Made by a program: the position numbers and the translations under genes. Below, piece by piece: positions 42,655-53,899 of a DNA stretch of 64,000 nt (position 1 is the stretch's first letter; the number at the start of each line of letters is the position of its first letter). The stretch lies in assembly GCF_029784165.1 (NCBI RefSeq), contig NC_073696.1, positions 48,677,315 through 48,741,314 of the forward strand. Direction: 5' to 3'. Under the pieces are notes generated by a model, which saw only the letters and a list, made by a program, of their open reading frames with translations, did no database searches and was not told the DNA's origin. Source of the stretch: Wyeomyia smithii. Its lineage: Eukaryota > Arthropoda > Insecta > Diptera > Culicidae.

Positions 42655-43345
42655 CTTTTTTGACGTAGAATTACGTCTTACAGCAACATTTCGGATAAGG
42701 GGTGCAAATTGAAATGCCAAAAACATCGAGAGCGTCACGAAAAAATGTCCAATTTCAAATGCTTACAATCCAGTAAGTTTTCACCAATTTGTTTTTATTC
42801 TAGCAACAATCGATTAGAAAATTTACAAAGCGTCCCCCAAAGTGCGAAAAATCTTGCTTTTCTGATGCTAACTATTGTGCTATTGAAAAATGTAGTGCCT
42901 TGTTTTGAATGCAAATTTCGACCAACCAGAACTGGAATCAAGTCCAGATACCAGCCAAAACGGGTATTTCGGAAACCAGATATCCAGAGACTGGAATTCG
43001 ATCCCAGACACTATTTTGAAACTGAGCCTAAAATGGAACCGGGGTGATGCCCAGAGATAGAAAGCCGACTGACCAACTTTTGAAATCCGAAATGGTGACT
43101 TTCGGGTTCCTGAAATGATAAACAGAAGCCAGAAATGGACTTCATTACTTTTTTTAAATCCAATATTGTGAATTTCGGTTTCAGGGAAACAATGAGAAAA
43201 GAGAGTTGAAATAGCTGACATTTACCGCTTTCAGACTGTCAATAACCCCACTCGAGTGTATTCCTCAATCTGTTGTAAAAAATGCATTATAAGCTTTTGT
43301 ACGTTACCCTGCGGTCATGTCTCATACACAACCTCTTCAACTTCT
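42655..43345 (+). repeat. Dispersed repeat, copy with left end, CCGGAA units and right end
   Basis: It begins TTTTGACGTAGAATTACGTC, matching 57205 onward over about 190 bp (phrases ATTTCAAATGCTTA, CGATTAGAAAATT). CCGGAA-type units follow near 42930-43200, then the CGAGTGTATTCC...TGCGGTCATGTCT end shared with 4469-4590. This copy links all three parts as one element. Confidence 0.6.
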
Positions 43346-43589
43346 TAACTCTCGCTTCAGTCACCGTTTTCTTTGAATGAAACGAGAAAAATACTCTTTC
43401 CACAAATATCGATTATTTGGCACAAAATCAGAAAATCACTGATGTGCCAAAGCGGTTTGTTCAGCATAGCTTGGTTCATCACGTCAGAATCGTCGAAATC
43501 GATCTGTCAAAATCGACCAGCACTTATTGCTGGCGCCTGCTATTGATGAATAGCAAAAACTTTGTTACGCACCTAAGATGTTTAAAAAA

Positions 43590-43710
43590 AAACATTGTTA
43601 ACGTGTCAAACATTTATTAAAAGTGTGTCAACAACGCATTGAAAATATATCCAAAACGTGTCAAAAATATTTTGAAAATGCGTCCACAATGTTTCAGTAA
43701 TGTGTTAAAA
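43590..43710 (+). repeat. Degenerate TGTCAAAAA-type minisatellite, piece 3
   Basis: Words such as CGTGTCAAACATTT, AAAGTGTGTCAACA and CGTGTCAAAAATATTTTG. Same type as 40900-41020 and 41800-42158. Confidence 0.5.
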
Positions 43711-43738
43711 AGGATAAAACCCTAGTGCCCAAACCCAC

Positions 43739-43809
43739 AATTTTTTTTTTTTGTTCACACAACATTTATTTGACACGACACAATACAAATTAATGTTTTA
43801 CGGAGCCAA
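43739..43809 (-). mobile_element. Minimal 3' tail of the I-group LINE
   Basis: Poly(T), then GTTCACACAACATTTATTTG and on to CGGAGCC, is the complement of the last 60 or so bases of LINE copy 2 (22978-23044) with one base difference. Homology stops abruptly at 43809, so this is an extremely 5'-truncated insertion. Confidence 0.85.
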
Positions 43810-45937
43810 CTATAAGGCCCGCTATTCGACGAGCATTGATAAAATCACTGTGAATCTTGATAAATTTTTAAAAAAGGTTTTTTTAGGTTTATAGTGATTT
43901 TGCGAAAGCCTGCCGAACGGTGGGCTTGGGCACTAGAAGGGTAGACAGCCGGATTAACACAGCAGAAATTGTTGCATGAAAATGGTGAAGTATGATATAT
44001 CAAATAAAGTATACTTTCGACCTGACGGAGAAGGTCAACTAGTTTTATTTGTTTCTCTGTCATTTACTGTGAAACGACTCGAGAACAAACTAGTTTAGCG
44101 ACTGAAATCTTATGATAGGAGAGTATCTAACTACCAGTTTAGGAATACCAAGTTGAAGCCTTACCAGATTTATTAGTCTTCTCGGGGTAACATATGCCAG
44201 TATCCGAAAAACAACACAATCTACCTTAACCAATTGATAACGCGCTGTTGAGATTGTCCTGTCGAACTGAACCATTAAAATTCTATTCTTAACACTACGA
44301 TAAGCTAATGTTTCAAAATAAGGCGTCAAAAATTTTCTATTTCCAAACAATACATAATACAGTCACGCAACCACCGACGGCACGTGCTTGGTTCAAGGGC
44401 TGAGAAACAATATTCATCATCAAAAGGCCTTTCTTCAGAAGCCCAGACAATTCCAGCGAACATCAAACCGCAAAACCACCCGATTACCATTGAATAGCGC
44501 TAGCCATGGAGGGGTGGAGGTGAGGAAGTAGAAAATAAAAGTTTCCCTTTCAATGCGCGCAACAAAGGTACCGATGCACTTTTGAAATTCATCCCACAAG
44601 CAGGAGATTTTGAAAGCTTTGTCAAAATTTGTACTATTCGCTCAGAGTACAAAGAGCTACGCATGTTAATGTTCAGCTAAAATTACCAAAAATCACCCAA
44701 ATTAAGATTCCTGCCGCAGCATTCGACGAAGAAGTGTAGCGATCGCTAGATAAATCAACAGAATAGGGTAGCACTTTGATTGCAGTTGCTACACGGAGGG
44801 TAGGTAATTGTGCTTGCGCGTACGATGATGATGTGACGGATCGCCGACACAATTTGCTTCTGTAAAAGCTGTAATTTCTTAATTAGATCGAAAAGCTCGA
44901 TCTTAACCCATTAGTGCAATCTGGGGGTAGATCTTGACTGGTTATTATGCTGCCGATAATGATCGCTACAGTTAGTTGGCTTCGTTTGTTCAGGTACAAA
45001 ATCGGAAGTAGTATGACTCTAATGAATCTTATGTTCGGTATGAACGAAAGTGAATTCCTAGTTCAATGCATTTTATTTATGATTGAAGCATTCATTATAA
45101 AGCATTCTACATTAAGCTAGAATTGCGATGTAAAATCACTTACAAAATATTTTCGAATCGGCATTTAGAAATAATAATAATCAGGGTCTCGGTAATGCAT
45201 AAAATATTTAACCTCTAAAACGGACAATCCTTCTTCAACAAACACGTAGACGTACTTAACAACCTAAGACGTACCTCGATTGCATCATTAACGCGTATAA
45301 TGAAGAAAATACAAATCTGCAGGCTCAACCTGCGCGCGTCGAGTAATCTGCGATCGCAGATCGGCTACCATGCGTTATGAATCTGCTTTGAAAATGAAAG
45401 AGAGGATGCAACGTGTGTAGGACTAAATGACCCTTAACATTCATTTCCCATCAGAGCTGCAACTATTGGCACAACGCTTAAGCCCATTATCATCATCGTC
45501 GACCCCTTGCACTTACCCCGCCCGGCAGTTTGTTTACAGGCGTTGGGCAATTTCTGAAACCCTTCAATGCCCGCTCTTCGGAGCTTCCGTGCAGCTCCTC
45601 AGGATCGATTACAAGCGATGCAAATCTGCGGAGGACTTAATCTGTAGCCTACTTTTAAAAGGCGGTTAATGAACTACACCGTGTGCATATCGAGTTGCTC
45701 AGTGTTACGTCATTGTGACCGGTTGAGGTATTGTTATGGTTTTTATCAGCCACAGTTACGTAGCGTAATGCCTTTTGTTTTTTTTTTTTTGTTTAAAAAG
45801 GATTAATAACGTTAGTCGCTTCATAATTTGAGCAATCACTACTACTAATACTAATACGAAAGGCCCTTTTTGATTTCAAAACAGAGTCAGAGAAATGTAA
45901 TACCGTCAGGAAGAAATTTTTAGGAGTTGTTACTTAC
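43810..45937. other. Unique stretch, no gene seen
   Basis: No recognised element or convincing frame. A short open frame at 45427-45669 lacks any family signal. Confidence 0.4.
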
Positions 45938-45983
45938 AGTATTCATTTTGTTGTGCGAAATATAATTTGTGGTGAAAGCTTAC
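45938..45983 (-). CDS. Btk29A: Candidate Btk29A micro-exon
   Basis: 46 nt on the minus strand. The acceptor is strong: CTAAT branch-like words and a long pyrimidine tract ending TTTCCAG. The donor is GTAAGTAAC. Only one frame is open, VSFHHKLYFAQQNEY plus one base. That single base fits the two-base start of the Gln-rich exon at 26423, so splicing would read ...NEYCNGSSP. Phase agreement and splice-site quality support it. The peptide is not one I know from fly Btk29A, and the implied intron is 19.5 kb. It could also be a 5' UTR exon, since it holds an ATG in another frame. Confidence 0.35.
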
Positions 45984-45989
45984 CTGGAA

Positions 45990-47128
45990 ATAAAAAGAAA
46001 AAGTAGAATTAGTAGAAGAATATTGAACTGTAGGAATTTTCGGACTTAAAGGAATTAAATATAATGTTTTTATCTGCGCCATGCCGAAAAGGATTTAGCA
46101 GCGTTCAGCAGCGCTCCGCAATATAAAGATTTTTATCAGTGTTAGTGTTACTTTTCGAACATAAATACAAAACAGAAGCAAACAGAAGCTCGTGAACATT
46201 TGCACGTGACTGAAATCGGTGCGCCGTATATGTTGAAACTTTTAAAGCTGTCGTTTCAACAAGTATCAAAAACTATCCGTAGCAGCTCAGTCAGGACAGG
46301 CACAAACGTCAGTCAGTAGGTTAACCCGTCAAAAAGTGTTTTCGTCGATTGTACAGCCGTTTCAAAACTTTACTATGACAGCAAAAAAAAAGTTAGCTTC
46401 ACCGCTGTAGAACAGCACCGCAGTTGTGCCTGTTTCGAGCTAGCTAGCTTGCTAGCTAGGATGACGTTAATTATGGCAAAAGCCCCCCATCCAATGACGG
46501 ACTGCGTCCCTAATATAGCAGCCGCAAAAAATTACATAAAATAAAGCTGTTCTAGCAGCTTTTAACGAGCTGTAAATTCGCGAAAACAGTTTCCATCAGC
46601 AGCAGAAGCAATATACAATATTGACATTAATAGCATGAGGAGACGGCACCAAAGGAACAGCATTGAAAATCGTGAGAAAATAACACTCGCGGCCAGTAGA
46701 TCGCGCCTTGATGACACAGTTAGAATACGTGTGCCAATGTTGGTTTTGATTCGAGATGAAAACATTAGAACAGGTGGAATTATGATGGGCGAAAAAATCC
46801 GTGTCTATTTATTCAAACAGACATAATGTAAAGGAGAATTGAAAATCTTACTTAACGGAGATTAAATTTTATTTTAAATTATTAACCCATCCACACGTTG
46901 CACCTTAAGTCGAGTTCAAACCGAGGGGCCAACCAATGTTCCCTTCGGCTTATGTGGGTAGTATACAACTGCATGAACGATTTCCTCATACATCGTGCCA
47001 AACCAACTTTACCTTGGGTTTGTCAGGCGCCCCAAACAGCCATTGATGAACTAACCTATTTGAACCTCTGCGATTCTCCATAGATCAGCCTGAGTATTCA
47101 TTGGAAACAAGAAACGAGACTGTCTCAC
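45990..47128. other. Unique stretch between candidate exons
   Basis: No coding frame with family signal. A local palindromic GCTAGCTAGC run lies near 46438-46460. Confidence 0.4.
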
Positions 47129-47500
47129 CTGTAATGTAACAAGCGGCTTAATTATTGGTACCGTATTTACGAGTGTTTCGGTGCAGGTCTCGCTGTATGT
47201 GTGTATACGGTGCACACACCACCTTAGAGCTAGACGCGCAGCGAAGACCGGTGATGGAGGAGCAGAAAAACAAAAGGTTAGTTCGTGATTTCGATTTCCA
47301 TTCTTGGGTTTTTGGTTTGGATATGTACCAACTCGCTTAGAACCGTGTCGCACGATGACGTCCAGCAAGGTGAACAAGACGGGCAGACAGGCAAGAGCAG
47401 TGCCGGGGCTCGGTAGGCAGACGAAACTTGATTTCATTGCAATCTCCTCTGCCGTTCGAAACTGTGTATATGCAGCAATAGTACCGGCAGCAGGTTGCAT
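47129..47500 (-). CDS. Btk29A: Candidate upstream Btk29A coding exon
   Basis: Minus-strand ATG (complement of 47498-47500) opens 124 codons ending TLQ, directly before a GTGAGA donor, in phase 0. This matches the phase-0 start of the candidate micro-exon at 45983. The base composition is higher in G+C than its surroundings. The protein (MQPAAGTIAAYTQF at the start) has no domain I recognise and is not a PH domain. It may be an alternative N-terminus, a UTR, or chance. Confidence 0.2.
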
Positions 47501-47948
47501 TGAGACAGACCTCGGAGCGTATGGGGTCTTACTTGGTTGACTGGCTCCGGAGTCAAGCGCTCGGCTTGTGGTGCCGCGGCTGCCGCTGTCTCTGCGATGA
47601 TGTAGTAACCCGAGAGCATCGAAGTAATTGAAAACTTCTTTTGTTAATGGCAGGGTAAAGGGTAGTACCGCCAGATGCGGCCATTGTCTCCCAAACTCAC
47701 GCCATTTGGCGCTACGCGGTTCTGCCGGGCTCTAGTTAGTTGCTGGGTACTTTGTCCATTTTGTACGTGGCTCGGCTGCCGGCGCGCGGTTCAAGTAAAG
47801 GGAAAAAACAAAGGTCGCACTCGCAGCTAATGGGAGACAAGTTGACATTTGACAGTCGACAATTTCGCGATCTGCCCTAGGCTGTGGGAAAGTGCAGCTT
47901 TGCCAGTGCGATGACATACATAGAAGTATCGTTGGTAATAATGTGCAT

Positions 47949-48300
47949 AGCGGGGGCCTAGTGTGGTTGGTAACGTCTCCGCCAACCACGCTCGACGCCT
48001 GGGTTCGAATCCCACCGCCGACATAGGTGTCGATGGTTGTGAGGTGGCGTGATCCACTCACAACCAACCCAAACTGGTCTAGATTCAATCCTAGCCGACA
48101 CCGGGAGATTTTCTGAGGCGAAAAATCTCTGGGATCACGCCTTCCATCGCATGAGGAAGTAAAGCCGTTGGCGCCGGTCCGTTATTAAACGGGTCGTGAG
48201 TTAGGGTCCTGGGTGTGGAGTCGCCTCCCTGGGCGTCGGTGATTGGCCACAACAGTGGCGGAACTAGACCGACGGAAAATAAGCGAGAATAAAAAAAAAA
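47949..48300 (+). mobile_element. Complete tRNA-derived SINE with target duplication (family C)
   Basis: AATAATGTGCAT occurs at 47937-47948 and again at 48301-48312, flanking a 352-bp unit that ends in an A run. The head has the RNA polymerase III A-box-like TAGTGTGGTTGG and B-box GGTTCGAATCC in tRNA spacing, then a tRNA-unrelated body. It is a clean, relatively recent insertion. Confidence 0.9.
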
Positions 48301-48599
48301 AATAATGTGCATGTTTAGTAGGGAGAAATTACATAGATTCCTGACAGAATTTCAATAAACATTTTTTAAGAGTCTGCGAATGAATGGTGTTCTATTATAA
48401 TTTCTTTGGAAAGTTAGAAGATGAAGTTGAACAGAAAATATATAATAGTTTGAGCAAATTTGGAACAGTATGCAAAAGCTCACTTCTAGAGAAGAAGCGT
48501 CCTTGTTTGAATCTTGGCATTAATAGCGCATTGGTGAAACAGAAAAATACGTTAAATTAGATCTGAAAACTTCAAACAACAAAAAACTGCATTTTTCTT

Positions 48600-48790
48600 G
48601 CATGGACTAATCACTGCGACGGGGGAGCTGAGTAACCGCAATGTAACAGAGTCCACCTTCTTCAAGCGGATGGTTATGGGTTTGAATCTCAGTGGAATCA
48701 GACCTTTCGATGTCAAAAAGAACTTAAGCATAGGTTTATGCCAAGGATTCCCAATCATTTATCTTTCCTCTACGCTGAATTCTACAATAC
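48600..48790 (+). mobile_element. tRNA-like SINE (family B)
   Basis: GAGTAACCGCAATGTAACAG, then CTTCAAGCGGATGGTTAT and GGGTTTGAATCTCAG (B-box-like), with the same layout as 37141-37240. No target duplication found. Confidence 0.5.
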
Positions 48791-49099
48791 ATTAATGTAA
48801 CGTCCTTTTAAGAAAATAAATAAGTTCCTCTTATGAATAAACAAAGCCAGAAGGATGCAAACTTTTTCAGGGAATTTATAAGTGCCGATATTCGGCAGAA
48901 GTAACAAGGCAAACATAGGTCACTCTTTTAATAAACTGGCCAGAAGAACGCCCAACGAAACTTCTCCAGAAAATTCCAAATGGCGATTTTTGGCAGAAGG
49001 CTTTGTATAGTAGAGCAGTAAGCATGTGAAAGGAAGAGTAAAATCATATTTCACACAAGCACGGATAAAAAATAAGCATAGCACTTCTCAATTTTCACG

Positions 49100-49320
49100 G
49101 AGATAAAGCAAAGCAAAGCCTTGGTGCTACATTCCGATTCGTAACTTGACCTTCTGTTTATTTATACACAGACTTCGCAGCTAACTGTTTAGTGTACAGG
49201 ACAATTGCGGGGCTAGCGCTACGATCCTACTGACACCAACAGTTTCTCCCGAGCCGAGACTCGAACCTACGACGCCAGCATGTTAGGCCAGCAATGTACC
49301 TCGAGACCATCTGGGAGATA
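49100..49320 (-). mobile_element. tRNA-derived SINE (family A), nearly full copy
   Basis: On the minus strand it reads ATCTCCCAGATGGTCTCGAG (A-box region), GTTCGAGTCTCGGC (B box), GTCAGTAGGATCGTAGCGC, CTGTACACTAAACAG and a tail with AAGGCTTTGCTTTGC. Copies or fragments lie at 36921, 49399, 51718 and 61296. Confidence 0.75.
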
Positions 49321-49324
49321 CATT

Positions 49325-50165
49325 TTCCAATTTTGAAGGTAGTATTTTTCAAATCTTTAAGTCCATTATAACCACCATGCGTCTCCACTGAGAAAAGCTA
49401 GCGCTAGCCCCGCGATTGTCCTGTACATTCAACAGTTGGCTACGAAGTCTGTGTATAGTAAACAGAAGGTCAAGTTCCGAGTCGGAATGTAGCACCAAAG
49501 CTTTGCTTTGCTTTATCACTGAATTAGGCACTGCAATGCACACAACATGCCACCATTCGTCTCCATTGCAAAAAAAAAATTGCATCAGTATCATAATATA
49601 AACCGCATTTTGCCGTATGAAAGGTTTCAGGAGACTCTATCGTTTGATATTTCTGCATTACAGTAGCTTTTCCCAATGGAGACGCATGGTGGCTATGGTA
49701 AAAAAAAAGACTAAAAACTTTATTTCGAAACTAAACCAATATACCTCCATGGAAAGTTGGTATTTTATGTTTTGAGGAATCCAAAAAAAATCAAACGATC
49801 GGAATCGAACGGAGACCCTCTCCTGGATCTCAACCCTCACATAACGGTAAAAAACGATTTGATCATATTTTTTATATGGTTTTTGTTATTTAAATTACAA
49901 TGTGATACTTACCCTTGAAAGATCCAACACTAATCTGCAATTTGATGTCAAAAGATTCAAAATCAGTTAAATGGTACAAAAGTTACAAATTTTTGAAAAT
50001 TGAATTTTCGAAAAGCGTCGAATTTTTAGGAAGCACCTATGACAGAAAGTGTTACCCTAACAATCAAATTAAAAAAACGGTTTAAATCTTTTCGATGAAG
50101 AACAACTCTAGTGATTAGGGGTATATTCGGAGTGAAGAAATTTCCGATAGATCTTTTTTATTTTT
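49325..50165. repeat. Tandem unit 1 with palindromic core, split by a SINE
   Basis: Shares with 50190-50830, in order, CACCATGCGTCTCCA, ATAAACCGCATTTT, CCAATGGAG.CGCATGGT, CCTATGACAGAAAGTGT and AAGAACAAC. The two CATGCGTCTCC phrases face each other, a palindrome, and SINE family A is inserted in the left arm. Confidence 0.65.
49399..49518 (+). mobile_element. SINE family A, 5'-truncated
   Basis: Begins mid-element at GCGCTAGCCCCGCGATTGTC and runs to the TTTGCTTTGCTTTA tail. It is inserted in the palindromic arm of the tandem unit and lies head to head with the copy at 49100-49320. Confidence 0.7.
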
Positions 50166-50189
50166 TTCTTTTCTAAAATTTTCACAGGT

Positions 50190-50830
50190 GTATATTTTTT
50201 ACTTTGGAGATACAACTTTTTTAATCCTTTAGATTTACCATAATCACCATGCGTCTCCATTTGAAAAGCTACTGCAATGCAGTATCATGATATAAACCGC
50301 ATTTTCCGTATGGAAGGTTCAACACCTAAGAGCTCCTATCGTTTGACATTTTTGCACTGCATTAACTTTTTCCAATGGAGGCGCATGGTAGTTATGGTGA
50401 ATATTAGAGATTAAAAATAAAAACCTAAAACAAAACCAATATACCTCTGTGGAAAGTTGGTACTTTATGTAATTCTCTTTTTCAGGAGTCCAAAAAAAAC
50501 AAACGAGAGGGTCTCTTGGATCTCAATGCCGGCAAAAAACGTTTTGTATCATAACCTTTATATAGTTTCTGTTATTTGAAGTACAGTTCAAATTTTTCGT
50601 CTAAAAGATCAATAATTACTTTCAATTTGATACCAAAACATTCAGAGCCGGTTACCCGGCTCAGAAATAATAAATTTTTGAAAATTAAAAATTTTGAAAG
50701 TTGATTTTTTTGGGCAACACCTATGACAGAAAGTGTCTCCCTGACGGTCAAACAAAAAATACGAATCTAATTGTTTTCGATTAAGAACAACAATAGTGAG
50801 TATGGGCATGATCGGAGCAAAAAACATTTG
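50190..50830. repeat. Tandem unit 2 with palindromic core
   Basis: Second copy of the unit at 49325-50165. The palindrome is uninterrupted: ACCATGCGTCTCCATTT (about 50245) against CCAATGGAGGCGCATGG (about 50375). Confidence 0.65.
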
Positions 50831-51349
50831 CGACCGGGCTTTTTTGCATGGAATTGCTGTATTATTAGTAATACAACTATTCGGAGGACATACTTAATAT
50901 TTATCCGTGCTTATGTGTATATTTTCGACCTTATCTTATAATCTACTATACCGAGCCTTATTCTCCTGGTATCGCCATTACTAATTTCCTGGAGAGGTTT
51001 CCATCGTGTGTCCCTCTGGCCAGTTTTTTTATACGGAGGAATTATAGTGAAATGCCATGAATTCCTCATGAAAATTTCACAGAAGTTATGGATGACACGT
51101 AAATTTTTTTTTCGAATAATACAACTACAAAACATTGTGAAGAAAAAAAAACTACAAAACATTTCATATAATTTACAAATTATCAAATAGCCATGTTGAC
51201 GAAAATAATTTTAAAAAATCCTTCGAAGCATTTCAAAATAATCCTGCAAAAATAATCAATACGTTACAGGAGACGAATTTTGCAACATTAAAGAACTATT
51301 GAAAAGTTATTTATTCGCAGGCACAATTACTTCAAAGATTAATATAAAA

Positions 51350-51475
51350 TAACTTCACAGAAATCTCATGTAAAATAATCAAAACTTAAAGACTTTACGA
51401 AAAAAAGCATTGGAAAATTAAAAAAAATGGATTATTGAAAAATATCATTGGTAAGAGAACGCGTAAATTGTTGTA
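51350..51475 (+). repeat. Direct repeat pair, copy 1
   Basis: Shares CACAGAAATCTCATGT, AAAGCATTG, AATGGATT and ACGCGTAAATTGTTGTAAAT with 51817-51945 in the same order. Confidence 0.7.
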
Positions 51476-51717
51476 AATTTCATTTCCGGATTTCGACTTT
51501 AAAGTTAACCTTTTTTTTTTCAAGATTTAATTATGTTCAGACAAAACATATCCATTTTTCAAGCCTGAAGAAGCCTGCGAAATGCGATCGAAACGTCGCA
51601 GGCAATAGAAATGCACACTCAAGGTTTACATATTTCTTTATTTTTTATTCATTTTTTCATTTATTTATTAATTTATTTAAATATAAAAGAACTTCAGACC
51701 TTCTAATTCCAGCCCAG

Positions 51718-51812
51718 TAGGATCGTAGCACCAGCCCCGAAATTGTCCTGTACAACAAACAGTTTCCTGCGAAGTCTGTGTATAATCGAACAGAAGGTCG
51801 AGTTTCGTATGT
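51718..51812 (+). mobile_element. SINE family A fragment
   Basis: TAGGATCGTAGCACCAGCCC, TTGTCCTGTACAACAAACAG and TGCGAAGTCTGTGTATAATC match the family body. Both ends are missing. Confidence 0.65.
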
Positions 51813-51816
51813 AAAA

Positions 51817-51945
51817 GAAATTCACAGAAATCTCATGTGAAATAATTGTAAATTGAAAACTTTCCGAAAACAAGCATTGAAAAATTGAAAAGAATGGATT
51901 TATAGAAAAAAATCATTAATAAGAAAACGCGTAAATTGTTGTAAA
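51817..51945 (+). repeat. Direct repeat pair, copy 2
   Basis: Second copy of 51350-51475, immediately after the SINE fragment. Confidence 0.7.
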
Positions 51946-52589
51946 TATCTCGAAATTCTGAATAAACTGAAAAACAGACATGAAAAAGCATAAAAATTGA
52001 AAAAAAAAACCTAAATAAGTCAATCAGAGTCGATACCCTATTCTGCGTAATGGTTAAAGAAGTATAGGAAAATTGAATAAAAATCATTTGAGAATTAGTA
52101 TCAAAATTTCATCAGAGATATTTAAGAAAATTTCTTGAAAATCATTCAAACGACGTTTGAGCAATGGAATGTCAGAAACGTCCCAAAAAAACACTAAAAT
52201 TGAAAATTATGAATTCGGAGGAAAGTTGTTCAATATCGATTTTTAACTATCTTTTTCTATTGTTCGTGAGAAAATAGATTGAGTTCCAAAAATTGGAAAA
52301 AGGAGTGATATAAACCCTATTTTTTATAAAAGATGAAACTTTTATTTTTTTTTAAGATGATCGAGGCGCAATCTAAATGTAGAATTATTATTGATTTCTA
52401 AACAAAAGAATATTCAACTTAGAGATACGCCCTATCGATGCTTCGTAAAAAGCATCTCTGTCTGAAAGTGAAAATCGGTCAAAATCATATCTTGTCGGTT
52501 CTCTCATTTTCATTCCACATACAGTTTTAAACATAGATAATTCCAAGCACAAATTTTATACGAATTTTACAGGTATTCAACTTATAAAA

Positions 52590-52860
52590 ATATTTTTCTG
52601 TGTCTTTTCTTACAATTGTTTTTTTTTTTCGTCTTACGGGTTATATTTTTATAAGAAAGATAAAATTACTGTCTACAACATCGCGAAAACCATCATACCG
52701 ACCTTTTTTTCATTTTTCTCTTGTTCTTATTCTTTTTTTTATTTTTCTGTTTATTTTTTTTTTTGGTTTTTTATTTATTTATTTTTTGTTTTTTTATTGA
52801 CTTTTTTTGCTTTTTTTATTTTTTGTTTATTTCTTCGTTTTTGTTAATTTTTTTACAAAA
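52590..52860. repeat. T-rich low-complexity block
   Basis: Runs of T broken by single A, C or G, giving Phe/Leu-rich chance frames. No gene. Confidence 0.7.
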
Positions 52861-52966
52861 CTGAACTATTGGTGTTCATTTCATCAAGATCAGACAAACA
52901 TCAATGTTAGGCTAAATTTTTGTTGTTGGTTCCATGAAAATTATCTTTTAGAGGTAGATACCTGTA

Positions 52967-53265
52967 ATCGAGTGGAACTCGATTATATATGATTCCATCA
53001 GGGACGACTCGTCCATAGGTGCAACCTGTGCATTGCACATGGGGGCGTCAGACAAAAATTGTATAAAGTATTGTAAAGATTAAATGAAAGCTGAATGTTT
53101 CAACTTTTATTTTATCATAGCAACAAGGAGAATAAAATGCTTTTTTTACGCGGACACTTCCTCGAACAGTGATTTTCTGAATTTATAATTGAACAGGCGG
53201 TTTCAAAGCTACGAGTCATTCCTGGGTCCGATTATATATAATTCCGGACTCGATTAACTATAATG
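52967..53265. mobile_element. Possible small TIR element
   Basis: TAATCGAGTGGAACTCGATT near 52967 and TCGATTAACTATAA near 53251-53265 carry related AATCGAG/TTATATATNATTCC words in inverted order. No target duplication was verified. Confidence 0.3.
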
Positions 53266-53399
53266 TGTTTTTTTTTCTATTTCCAATATGACTTATCTAA
53301 AGCTGGAATGTCGTAAAAGAACGTCCATAAAATAAGTAACGCTTCTGAAGAAAAAGAGAGGGGCCTTTCTGACAAAGCGTTATATACAGAAAATTTTCA

Positions 53400-53625
53400 G
53401 TATACAAAAGGAGAGAGTGTCGCAAATAAAAAAAAATATTTTAAAGATCGAAAAATTTATAGAAAAAATTTAAAATTATTTTTAAAGGTTAAAAAAAAGA
53501 AATGAAAAAATTTAATAAATTAAAAGTTAAATGAAATAAATTAAAAATAAATTAAAATGATAAAATACAAAAAAAGCAAAACAGACAAATATAAAGTTCT
53601 TCTTATTTATTCTAAAACAACAAAG
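53400..53625. repeat. A-rich low-complexity block
   Basis: AAATTAAAA-like words with no coding frame. Confidence 0.6.
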
Positions 53626-53899
53626 CAAAATGAACAGAACATTTTTTTTTCTGATTCCATTATATCTTGGATTTAATCATATATTCAAAAAAAAAATACT
53701 AACTGTCCTAAATGACATCTTTGGCCACTTCTGTGCGAAATTTCAGCCAGATCAAAAATGGTCGATTAAAATGGTTGCCCTATTTCTCATGGAGTTATAG
53801 TATTAACAAACAAAACAGAGGCAGTGACGTAATGCGATTAAAATGTCGAAAATGTTTTGAGAAAGGTGTGAATGTCAAAAATTATAAAGTGGAAAAATA

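Noticed and set aside
47949..48030. tRNA gene at the A-box/B-box motifs
   Set aside because: The motifs head a 352-bp unit with an A tail and target duplication, so it is a SINE. No complete cloverleaf was seen, nor in the other SINE families.
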